A model generated the notes under the pieces. The model was given only the letters and a program-made list of their open reading frames with translations. It did no database searches and was not told the DNA's origin. Made by a program: the position numbers and the translations under genes. A stretch of DNA of 10,000 nt from Theodoxus fluviatilis (Eukaryota > Mollusca > Gastropoda > Cycloneritida > Neritidae): contig JAWQFJ010016715.1 of assembly GCA_034096865.1 (NCBI GenBank), positions 65,001-75,000 of the forward strand. The letters are read 5' to 3'. Of the stretch, positions 1 to 7,262 are shown in pieces (position 1 is the first letter of the stretch; every line of letters begins with the position of its first letter).

Positions 1-534
1 AGAGAATTACAGTAGTCGAGACGAGACAGAATAGTAGAAGTGACAAGTTTGGTTGCGGCGTCTTTGGTGAGGTACTTGCGGATGGTGGCAATGCGGCGGA
101 GTTGAAAATAACAGGTGCTTGAGACTGAAGAGATGTGTTTTTTCATTGAGAGGGTGTTGTCTAGGGTGACACCAAGATTCTTGACAGAAGAAGACAGAGG
201 GATAGATGAATCAGAGAGTTCAAGGGAAGTAGAGGTGACTTTGGAGAGCTTGGAAGTGGTGCCTGTCAGACTGGCTTCAGTCTTGCTGCCGTTAAGTTGA
301 AGCTTGTTTTCAGTCATCCAGTTCTGTACGTCGGTGATAGTGTCAAAGAGAGCAGCTAGGAGAGAGTCAGATTGATCAGGAGAAGAGTTGTTGTGGAGTT
401 GAGAGTCATCGGCAAAAGAGTGGTGGAGAACATTGTGTCGGTCAAAGATATGGTCGAGGGGCTGAGTGTAGAGGGTGAACAAAACAGGCCCAAGTACAGA
501 CCATTGAGGGACTCCACACTCGAGCCTAAATGTG
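1..534 (-). mobile_element. Non-LTR retrotransposon (LINE) reverse transcriptase fragment
   Basis: The minus strand is open from about base 534 to the window edge and encodes the middle and end of a LINE reverse transcriptase. In order it shows CGVPQWSVLGPVLF (about 518-477), the catalytic box SFADDSQLH with FADD at 416-405, then WMTENKLQLNGSKTEASL, SVKNLGVTLDNTLSMKKHI, and near base 1 LSRLDYCNS. These blocks and their order are characteristic of CR1/Jockey-type RTs, which copy element RNA at a nicked target. The conserved Gly of GVPQG is Trp here (codon 503-501), so this copy is probably inactive. The N-terminal fingers, the endonuclease and ORF1 are absent. The frame stays open above 534, but recognisable RT similarity stops there, which suggests truncation or a junction. 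The clade assignment is inference; the RT call is firm. The 3' part may continue beyond the left edge. Confidence 0.82.
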
Positions 535-832
535 TTTGATGTGCCTAACCCGCCGCCCAACGTTACAAATAAAAGACCATACCCTCGGGAAAGATCTTCC
601 CTTCCTGACACAGGCTCTGGCTCCAAAACAAAAGAAGAAAATGCTGACGAGTTGAGCCTACCCTGCGATCGATGCCCTTCCGTGCAGTCTGCCTTCCACC
701 AGTTCATCGGGAAAGGAAAATGATCTCGAAAAGATAGTGAGAGCTGGGAGAAACAAACTGTATCGCAGCAAGCAAAAAGTCATGTATGGTCTTTGGCGAC
801 AGTCTGTAGCTTTGGTGTCAGCGCATGCGCAC
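535..832. other. Unassigned segment between LINE fragment and minisatellite
   Basis: I recognise no gene here. A plus-strand frame is open from 532 to 723 (63 codons) and another from 656 to 853. The latter contains a basic, helix-like stretch near 710-800 (GKENDLEKIVRAGRNKLY). Because it lies upstream of the transposase remnant on the same strand, it could be a decayed upstream exon of it, but no splice sites or family motif support this. The minus frame of the LINE also runs through without recognisable RT blocks. Confidence 0.3.
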
Positions 833-1080
833 GCGCGTGTGCATGTGTGTGTATAATTCCTTTCAGCTTGAATGCGCGTGTGCATTTGTGTGTGTATAAT
901 TCCTTTCAGCTTGAATGCTTGTGTGCATGTGTGTGTATTATTCCTTTCAACCTGAATGCACGTGTGCATATGTGTGTGTAATTCCTTTCAGCTTGAATGC
1001 GCGTGTGCATGTGTGTGTATAATTCCTTTCAACCTGAATGCGCGTGTTCTTGTGTGAGTATAATTCCTTTCAACTTGAAT
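833..1080 (+). repeat. 41-bp minisatellite, six copies
   Basis: Six head-to-tail units start at 833, 876, 917, 958, 999 and 1040. The anchor AATTCCTTTCA recurs at about 855, 898, 939, 980, 1021 and 1062. The first period is 43 bp because of an extra TG; the others are 41 bp. Each unit has a GC/TG alternating half (GCGCGTGTGCATGTGTGTGT) and a unique half ending in TTGAAT or CTGAAT. Short open frames across it are products of the periodicity and not genes. Confidence 0.93.
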
Positions 1081-1162
1081 AGCGTGGCTTTTCAGCAATG
1101 TTTGACAAACTTTCATGGTGTCATCTTGCTTCCCTTGGCCCGGCTTGCCCCAGTAAGCTGCC

Positions 1163-1164
<2 letters not shown>

Positions 1165-1203
<39 letters not shown>

Positions 1204-1269
1204 CATGCGCACACACGCACACACAGACACACACACACACACATACACACACAGACACACATGCACACG

Positions 1270-1316
<47 letters not shown>
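1165..1316. repeat. (CA)n / (CG)n compound microsatellite
   Basis: Nearly pure alternating purine-pyrimidine sequence. (AC)n fills 1165-1200, an interrupted CA tract with GCATGC and AGAC interruptions follows to about 1260, then (CG)n at about 1267-1278 and (AC)n to 1316. Such tracts can adopt Z-DNA. The tract is open in the frame of the downstream transposase and would encode a His-Thr run, but it is most simply intronic or upstream sequence. It ends 27 bp before a good splice acceptor. Confidence 0.95.
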
Positions 1317-1319
<3 letters not shown>

Positions 1320-1343
1320 ACAGAGCACCATCCCTACTTTCAG

Positions 1344-2306
1344 CACAAGGAAAAGAAGCGGCATGTCATCTATGATCCTCCTCATCTCCTGAAAAACATC
1401 AGAAACAACCTCAAGAACAAAGGTTTTGTCCTCAATGGCGTCACAATTTCATGGAGCCACATTGAGAGGCTATACAATTTTGACAAGCAGAATAGTGTTC
1501 GTTTGGCACCGAAACTTACCGAAAAACACGTTCATCTTCCCCCATTTTCGGCTTTGCGAGTCAGGTACGCCGCCCAAGTGCTGTCCCACTCTGTTGCAGC
1601 TGCCATGTCCGTACTTGTGCAGCTGCAAGTGCTGCCAGACGACGCCAGACAAACGGCCTACTTCATTGAACAGTTTGACAAACTCTTCAATGTTTTCAAC
1701 AGCGGAAACATCAAGTCCAAGCAACCAATGGGCCATGCAATTTCAGAGAAGTCAGGGCACCATGCTTTTCTTCGCGAGACCCTGAACTGGCTTGAAGCGG
1801 TGGAGTCCAATTCACCTCGCTCCTTGCCTTGTCTGACCGGGTGGAAGATGGCCGTCCGCGCTCTGCTCTCCCTCTGGGAAGACCTTCATGAACACCATGC
1901 GTTCAAGTTTCTCTTGACAGATAGACTAAACCAGGACTGCCTTGAGAACCTCTTCTCCAGAATCAGCGGAAATCTAGGACGTGTGGACAACCCATGTGCA
2001 GGCCAGCTGAGAAAGATCTTGCGCCAGGTCATGGTGGATCAAATATTCACTCACAGTGACGGGAGCAACTGTGCTGAGGACTCGGCGAAATTCTTGATCA
2101 AACCTGAAAACTTTGATGACAACTGAGAACTACGTCACTCCAAATGAAGCCATTCCTCAGGAGCCAATGCTGAACAAGACCACAAGGATGGCACTGACCA
2201 TCAAAATGACATCACAACCCTGGTATCTGCAAATAAAACTGCAGAAAATTGTGCCTTGACGTACACATCAGGGTACATCGCGAAGAAGATTCGTCTGCAT
2301 CCCTAG
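1344..2306 (+). pseudogene. P-element / THAP9-family transposase remnant
   Basis: This encodes the middle and end of a P-element-type transposase, a cut-and-paste enzyme with an RNase H-like core split by a GTP-binding insertion. [13 protein letters not shown] (Asp codon 1374-1376) matches the family's second catalytic-Asp block. About 180 residues of insertion-like sequence follow, then TDRLNQDCLENLF with the Asp-x-x-Glu pair (codons 1935 and 1944), matching the last acidic residues. After TGA codons at 2124 and 2145 the same frame still encodes family-like sequence including ALTYTSGYIAKKI (about 2256-2294), then TAG at 2304. The remnant therefore carries nonsense mutations; CpG decay of CGA would explain both TGAs. 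The start chosen is a splice acceptor (CCCTACTTTCAG, ending 1343). The frame itself is open from 1098 through the CA repeat. The THAP zinc finger, the coiled coil and the first catalytic Asp block are missing. A consensus donor (AG|GTAAGT) sits at 2337-2342. A domesticated gene ending at 2126 is less likely. Confidence 0.8.
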
Positions 2307-2338
2307 TTTCGGAAACCTACCCTCTTCCATACGATTAG

Positions 2339-2996
2339 GTAAGTGAATTCTTTGCAATTATCCTCTGCTGCATGCTTTATGTATCATGTAGTTTGCAGAA
2401 TGAGGAAATGCAAGCCGCCGAAGGTTGCAGACTCCCACTCGTTGCTATGGACCCCTCCACACGGCCCACGCGGTCGCTGGGCTTAGCCAATCGCTGGCGC
2501 GGAACTAGTCTATTTTTAGCGCAGACTTCACTGGTAACACAAACACGGCAATGTGTGGTACCAGCGTCTTTGACTCCTTCCCGCGTTATCGTTGTCGGTT
2601 CTAGCCTATCGCACAACCACAAACATTGGTTGTTCACTGGGGCACATTTTCCGGTGATAAACGATATCCCGATAAAATAGTAGGAAGCAAATTGCATCAA
2701 TTTCCCTCTGTAAAAAGCAGAAGAGACGATGCCATGGCGTGGATCAAGGCGTGCTGATGGCCACACGAGCAGCTAAATCTCAACCGGCTGAATAAAAGCA
2801 AAGGAGTCTGCGCGAGGGTGAGTCTCAGATCTGCATTTGAAATTGAACATTACTGCTCATTGCTCTTGCAAGGCTAGATAAGTGTTTTGTGTTTTTTAAT
2901 CATTTATCTGTTACGTGTTCGATGGAGTAACCTGAGCTCGCATTCCAAAATGTAGAACCTACTGTTGAAGTGTTGTGTGTGGAGCCAAAAAGCTTG
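2339..2996. other. Unassigned segment after transposase remnant
   Basis: It opens with a strong splice-donor sequence (GTAAGTG at 2339). I see no protein family in any frame. There is a CCAAT box at 2487-2491 in a CpG-rich patch (about 2440-2600) and an AATAAA hexamer near 2784-2790 that could be a polyadenylation signal. Overlapping open frames on both strands at 2372-2766 look like chance frames in GC-balanced DNA. Confidence 0.4.
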
Positions 2997-3274
2997 CGCT
3001 ACTGTCCTTCGCACTGACTGTCCTATGCACGGACTGTCCATTGCACTGACCGTCCTTTGCATTAACTGTCCTTCACACTGACTGTTCTATGCACTGACAA
3101 GGAGATAGTCACGAAGGAGAGGAGGGGAAGTGTGCTTTCTACAGTGGGTAAAGATCTAGCAGTCCGCTCCAAGTTTTTGTCGCGCTCACCAGTGCTTCGG
3201 ACACGTGCCGGTCATTCTGTGCACTGGTCAGTGTAAAAGTGCATAGGACAGTCAGTGCATCGGACAGTCAGAGC
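2997..3274. repeat. Foldback-like element built of inverted arrays of a 16-bp repeat
   Basis: On the left, 16-bp units with consensus ACTGACTGTCCTATGC run from about 2997 to 3092, with clear units at 3013, 3029, 3045, 3061 and 3077. On the right, units in the opposite orientation occupy 3239-3274. GCACTGACTGTCCTATGCAC at 3011-3030 is perfectly inverted at 3239-3258. Degenerate inverted units extend inward to about 3190. The centre (3100-3190) is unique. This architecture resembles Foldback or MITE-type elements with subterminal repeats. No clear target-site duplication was found, so locally amplified inverted repeats remain possible. Confidence 0.7.
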
Positions 3275-3554
3275 AATGAGGATGGTTGATCTTCTGCTTA
3301 GCAGCGTCAAGATGGAAAGAAAGTCGATATGGTGCTTCATTTTTTCGCATTGATCTGAAGCACTGAGCTGTCACCTCCACCGTTGAATCCTCTTGCTCAT
3401 AGATTTTAATTTCGTCTAAATAACATGAGTAGTATTTATTCATAGCCCTGTCTATCACAGTCTGAGAAATCTTCTCACTGTCTGGCAAAAATGAGACACA
3501 AATGCTGTCCGGAATACAACGCAACGAGTCAGTCGGCGTTCGCGTGGAAGCCAT
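3252..3554 (-). CDS. N-terminal exon or truncated ORF resembling SWIM-finger / YqaJ-associated proteins
   Basis: A 100-codon frame beginning MASTRTPTDSLRCIPDSICV. The start at 3554 is preferred over an in-frame ATG at 3578 because its context (GGCAAAATGG) is a strong Kozak match. The first half is soluble and helical in character. The second half contains AQCFRSMRKNEAPYRLSF followed by HCSDCP. That pattern (Ala-x-Cys, Ser-Met-Arg-Lys, a beta-rich Tyr-x-Leu-Ser segment, then paired Cys) resembles the region before and including the start of SWIM-type zinc fingers in invertebrate proteins that also carry a YqaJ-like nuclease domain. The finger's second half (Cys-x-His) is missing: after CSDCP the frame reads Met-His-stop inside the inverted 16-bp repeat array. 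The exon is thus probably disrupted, or an unseen splice site precedes the array. Homology is from memory of family patterns and is moderate at best. Confidence 0.5.
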   Translation of the reverse strand: MASTRTPTDSLRCIPDSICVSFLPDSEKISQTVIDRAMNKYYSCYLDEIKIYEQEDSTVEVTAQCFRSMRKNEAPYRLSFHLDAAKQKINHPHCSDCPMH

Positions 3555-3763
3555 TTTGCCGCCTGCATGTGTTACCATGCGAGCTACAGCGAGAAAGGGG
3601 CGTGGCTGTGGAGGGGCTCATTCTCGCTAGCGTCGAAAGACACGCGAAAACGGGGACGTAACTCTAAATCCGTACCTCGCTCCACGTAGTGCAAAAATAG
3701 CCGAGTGCGCGGTCTTAGTAATGGATGGTCTTTGTGGAGATTCCCACAATTTAAAAACAAGAT

Positions 3764-3805
3764 CACGTGGACCAATCGGAAGCAGGGCAGCGGGAAAGCC
3801 CGCCC
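3764..3805 (-). promoter_or_regulatory. Promoter motif cluster: E-box, CCAAT, ETS-like, GC box
   Basis: Within 42 bp there are CACGTG (3764-3769), CCAAT (3772-3776), an ETS-like CGGAAG (3777-3782) and CCCGCCC (3799-3805). The cluster is 210-250 bp upstream of the minus-strand ATG at 3554 and in the CpG-rich block. A second CACGTG lies near 3911. Such spacing of NF-Y, ETS and Sp1-type sites is typical of housekeeping or TATA-less animal promoters. The function is inferred from motifs only. Confidence 0.4.
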
Positions 3806-4005
3806 AGCTCACAATGCGACCAGCTTACTACGCCACATTGTGAGGGAGAGGCGCGTGGGAAGTGTGATCACTGAAACATACTATAGTAATTACAGGGTCT
3901 TGAAAACGCCACGTGGGAACCTGGGACGCGTTGCCTGCGCCAGATAATTATTTCCTCGATGGCAAGCCGAGGGCGAGGCAAGCATTGAAAGACGTCTAAG
4001 AAACG

Positions 4006-4022
4006 GCCAATCATCAATTGGC
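4006..4022. promoter_or_regulatory. Inverted double CCAAT box
   Basis: GCCAAT and ATTGGC face each other across 5 bp (17 bp in all). Either orientation would present an NF-Y type site, fitting a bidirectional promoter block, but chance cannot be excluded. Confidence 0.3.
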
Positions 4023-4423
4023 AAGGCGGAAGTCCGAGAGAACATGGCTGCGTCCTGGCACGAGAGTTGGTGAAGTTGCCGATAGTCGGAATAACTGACA
4101 ATACAGACTTCACAGCAGTTTTTAACTAGATAGAATAAACCATTGTGACATCTCGAATGGCACGGAAACTTTTTCAAAGATAAGAAAGCAACCCGGGTTC
4201 AATTGTGGACAATTTTGTCGAAGATTGTGTGCCTCGAAACACTTCGATGGTTTCAAGGGACATAATTCAGAGAGTGGACATGTACGGTGCTTCGTGTATG
4301 CAAACGATAAACAAATTTTGTCAGTGATTGTCCTAAAATAACCTATACACATACATACTCTCCAAAATATACAAATGAACACTCGAACAGCAAATACTTC
4401 CGTGTATGTGCACTTTTCCATTC

Positions 4424-4495
4424 TCAGACAGTGAGAAGCACATTGCAGACACTGCCGTCTATGAACGGCAACCCATTTGGCACGGTCTCCGCCAT
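4424..4495 (-). CDS. Possible 23-codon first-exon fragment (MAETVPNGLPFIDG...)
   Basis: A minus-strand ATG at 4495 sits in an excellent Kozak/YY1-like context (CCAAAATGGCGG) and opens a 23-residue frame starting MAETVPNGLPFIDGSV. Upstream, at 4500-4790, the DNA is CpG-rich and includes a GC box (GGGCGGGGC, 4728-4736), as expected for a promoter. No consensus splice donor is evident before the TGA at 4424, so it may be a chance frame at a YY1-type site. I do not recognise the product. A much longer overlapping minus frame (4865-4122) has no protein-like signal. Confidence 0.18.
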   Translation of the reverse strand: MAETVPNGLPFIDGSVCNVLLTV

Positions 4496-4727
4496 TTTGG
4501 TTCATCCGGGCCTCTGCGGCTAGACGCGGCGAGGTACCTCCGGAGCTACCTCGGTCACCCTCCTTCGTAGCGAGTGCCTCCTTGTGTACGAGACGCCGTG
4601 GACAACGCCCTGGCCCTTGAGTTTTCTGCGAGATTCTTGAAAAATACTTGACTTTAAAAAGCGCCCCTGGAATGTGGCAATTCCGTGACATGCACATGTG
4701 CGCCGATTGACTGTCAATGCGCGGGGT

Positions 4728-4736
4728 GGGCGGGGC
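4728..4736. promoter_or_regulatory. GC box (Sp1-type)
   Basis: GGGCGGGGC within a CpG-rich patch (about 4485-4790), immediately left of the inverted-repeat element that starts at 4789. It could serve the minus-strand ATG at 4495. Motif evidence only. Confidence 0.3.
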
Positions 4737-4788
4737 TCCGTGAGGAAAATCCAGCTGTTGACGGGGACATCGAGCGGGTGCGGCCATA

Positions 4789-5393
4789 TGTGACCCTCCA
4801 TCACAAAATGAGTCACTCGTTGCATTTTGAAAATTTTGAAATCTGCATGTTTTCAAAAAGAGCACACAACAAGCTTTTCAATGGTGCAATAATCATGAAA
4901 ATATGACTACCCTATACGATTGCACATGACTTTGAAGATCGACACCCTAACAATACGCTTTTTGAGAAAAATGCATTTTAAGTTTACAGACATAATTCCC
5001 CTTTTTCCTTAGCAACCCTTATTCTAGACTAATAAAATTTGCCACAGAGATTAAGCAGTGTATTTGGCTTTGGTTGGCAGCCTAGGGTATTCCCCCGTCG
5101 ATCTGTTGCAGTGGTTGGTGGCTACGAAATGTGAGAAAATGCTTGATTTTGACGATCGGTTAGCAGACGTTTTCTTGTAAATGATTTACCACCACACACA
5201 AAAAACATCATAAAGCATACTCTTACACATTGATTTCAAACACGAGACTTACTCGTACAATGAAGAAGGAACTAGAGAAACCTAAAAAACAAAAATCTTG
5301 AAGTCGACCACTACAACCCCCACCTCCTTTGTAGGCGGTTTGGGCAAAATGACTCGACTGCGCAACCGACTCATTTAGTGATGGAGGGTCACA
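4789..5393. mobile_element. 605-bp non-autonomous DNA transposon (MITE-like) with TIRs and TA flanks
   Basis: The left end begins TGTGACCCTCCATCAC at 4789. The right end is its inverse, finishing at 5393. Arms match at 24 of 25 positions (4789-4813 against 5393-5369), and a GTTGC block matches further in with a small gap. Both ends are flanked by TA (4787-4788 and 5394-5395), the target duplication expected of Tc1/mariner-type insertion. The interior is AT-rich with no transposase frame, so mobilisation in trans would be needed. A duplication of ATAT or the palindrome CATATG is an alternative reading of the ends, so the superfamily is uncertain. Confidence 0.75.
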
Positions 5394-5395
5394 TA

Positions 5396-5769
5396 TGTCA
5401 TGCTCAGCATTGTACTTCCCAGCTTCAAACTGGTGCTCATTTACAAGAACTACAAAAGGGTGTCGATATACTCAAAATACTGAAAACGTGTCGTTTCAAA
5501 TACCTGAGTTACAAAGCGACTGTGTGGCTCACACAGCTTACACAACTTCTGTTTTTTGCACATGAAGACCTTGAGAAGTTGAGAGGAAATCGGCTGACAA
5601 CTTACTTGCACTTTCCCCGACTCTAGTGCTTGTGTAGTCATTGGCCTATAGTAGCCTACAGAAGCTGATAGGCACGAGAGCCTCATTGTTTATCCATAAA
5701 TTCGTTCATTTATTAGTTCGTTCACTCATCACTAATCAGTCATAGGCTGGCGTATTTCGAAATGTGCGC
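5396..5769. other. Unassigned spacer
   Basis: No gene recognised. A plus-strand open frame (5378-5626) and a minus one (5686-5450) show no family motifs. Bases about 5481-5503 weakly resemble, in inverse orientation, bases about 4832-4858 just inside the left end of the 605-bp element. Confidence 0.35.
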
Positions 5770-5770
5770 T

Positions 5771-5816
5771 CGCACACACGCACACACACACGCGCGCGCG
5801 CACACACACACACACA
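5771..5816. repeat. (CA)n / (CG)n microsatellite
   Basis: Alternating CA with a central (CG)5-type run at about 5790-5801. It is of the same composition as the tract at 1165-1316 and lies just before the 36-bp minisatellite. Confidence 0.92.
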
Positions 5817-5874
5817 ACCTCACTCACTATCTGCCTGTTTACTGACTGATCGACCAACTGAATCACTTCTTCGT

Positions 5875-6642
5875 TCACTCGCCCATTTGCTCACTCACTC
5901 ACTTGTGTGCTTACTCGCTCATTTGCCCACTCACTCACGTGTGCTTACTCGCTCATTTGCTCACTCACTCACATGTGTGCTTGCTAGCTCATTTGCTCAC
6001 TCACTCACATGTGTGCTTGCTCGCTCATTTTCTCACTCACTCACTTGTGTGCTTGCTCGCTCATTTTCTCACTCACTCACTTGTGTGCTTGCTCACTCAT
6101 TTGCTCACTCACTTGTGTGCTTGCTTGGTCATTTGCCCACTCACTCACATGTGTGCTTGCTCGCTCATTTTCTCATTCACTCACTTGTGTGCTTGCTAGC
6201 TCATTTGCCCACTCACTCACATGTGTGCTTGCTCGCTCATTTCCTCACTCACTCACTTGTGTGCTTGCTAGCTCATTTGCTCACTCACTCACGTGTGCTT
6301 GCTAGCTCATTTGCCCACTCACTCACATGTGTGCTTGCTCGCTCATTTGCTCACTCACTCACTTGTGTGCTTGCTAGCTCATTTGCTCACTCACTCACTT
6401 GTGTGCTTGCTAGCTCATTTGCCCACTCACTCACATGTGTGCTTGCTAGCTCATTTGCTCACTCACTCACGTATGCTTGCTCACTCATTTGCTCACTCAC
6501 TTGTGTGCTTGCTTGGTCATTTGCTCACTCACTCACATGTGTGCTTGCTAGCTCATTTGCTCACTCACTCACATGTGTGCTTGCTCTCTCATTTGCTCAC
6601 TCACTCACTTGTGTGCTTGCTAGCTCATTTGCTCACTCACTG
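5875..6642 (+). repeat. 36-bp minisatellite, about 21 units
   Basis: Units begin GTGTGCTTGCTAGCTCATTT and end in repeated CTCA. Starts are clear at 5905, 5939, 5975, 6011, 6047, 6083, 6115 and 6151, onward to 6611. Most are 36 bp, some 34 bp (a missing dinucleotide) and two 32 bp (one CTCA fewer). Variants in the middle (TAGCTC, TCGCTC, TTGGTC, TCACTC) define subtypes. A period of 12 codons without stops leaves plus-strand frames open, up to 302 codons, with the 12-residue repeat SLTCVLARSFAH. The unit-length changes shift frame between units, which argues against a conserved protein. Confidence 0.95.
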
Positions 6643-7009
6643 ATGGCTCAAACTCCCAGATGCGATGCCTGACAAAGAAGAAAACTCGATAAAAGGTGTC
6701 CAGTTTGCTGCAATAGGTGGATCACTCATCCTCTCTACAGTCACCTCCGGTTAGCTCGACATCGAGCGAGTTTTCGCGAGTAACCTGGGTTAGCTACGGT
6801 AGGGTCACTGCGCATGTCTGGTTTTTTTCTTCGCAAAAACGCTGTTCAGTTGTGTCCAGTCGCTTCCCTTGCAACAAAATGGCGACAGCCTTGGCTGGTG
6901 TGTTGCGGATTTACTGTTGTGGAACAAATCTGTGCAATCTGTTGAGTTTTGGGGCTGAAATTTGAATGAAATTAGAAGCAAGCTGTGCTGGGATGTATTT
7001 AGGCCGATT

Positions 7010-7035
7010 GGGGAGGGGGGCGGGGGGGGGGGGGG
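7010..7035 (+). repeat. G-tract with G-quadruplex potential
   Basis: Runs of 4, 6 and 14 G separated by single A and C. It lies between the inverted arms described at 6745-7449. Confidence 0.85.
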
Positions 7036-7262
7036 TAGCGTGGTTTTTATCCCTGCCCTGACAGTCAGAAATCGCACCCAAACTCATGTTGACCTCATTT
7101 CTTCCCAAAATAAACATCACTGCTAAAATAAAATGCATTAAAACCAAGACAGTATCCAACCCAGTATCCTTAATTTTTGAAAGGTTAAGTGATTTACAAC
7201 AATTGTGTTCTCACAATCCGTAACTTTGTGAAAAAACATTTGCAGAAGTTTCTCTCCTCGCC

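Larger units (their letters stand above)
3580..4480. other. CpG-rich putative promoter region grading into unassigned DNA
   Basis: Bases 3590-4060 are visibly rich in CpG and carry several promoter-type motifs, fitting a promoter for the minus-strand exon that starts at 3554, possibly bidirectional. A 9-bp inverted repeat (CTCACAATG at 3808-3816, CATTGTGAG at 3835-3843) could form a short hairpin. From 4060 to 4480 the sequence becomes AT-rich and I see no gene in it. Confidence 0.35.

Noticed and set aside
833..1080. CRISPR-like array
   Set aside because: The whole 41-bp unit is repeated with no unique spacers, and the context is eukaryotic.
988..1385. Cys/Val- and His/Thr-rich frames on both strands
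   Set aside because: They are translations of (CA)n/(GT)n sequence.
2372..2766. Overlapping frames of 102 and 129 codons on opposite strands
   Set aside because: No family motif and no convincing start or splice context on either strand; mutually overlapping chance frames are likely.
3808..3843. 9-bp hairpin (CTCACAATG / CATTGTGAG) as an RNA gene or terminator
   Set aside because: Short stem, 18-base loop and no supporting RNA-gene features; recorded only as a motif.
4122..4865. 247-codon minus-strand frame
   Set aside because: It starts inside the left end of the 605-bp element, crosses a CpG-rich patch, has no recognisable domain and has a composition unlike its neighbours.
5378..5686. 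Opposed open frames after the MITE
   Set aside because: No homology pattern; one begins within the terminal inverted repeat itself.
5764..6672. 302-codon plus-strand frame with 12-residue repeats
   Set aside because: It follows from a stop-free 36-bp repeat. Units of 34 and 32 bp shift the frame, so no protein sequence is being preserved.
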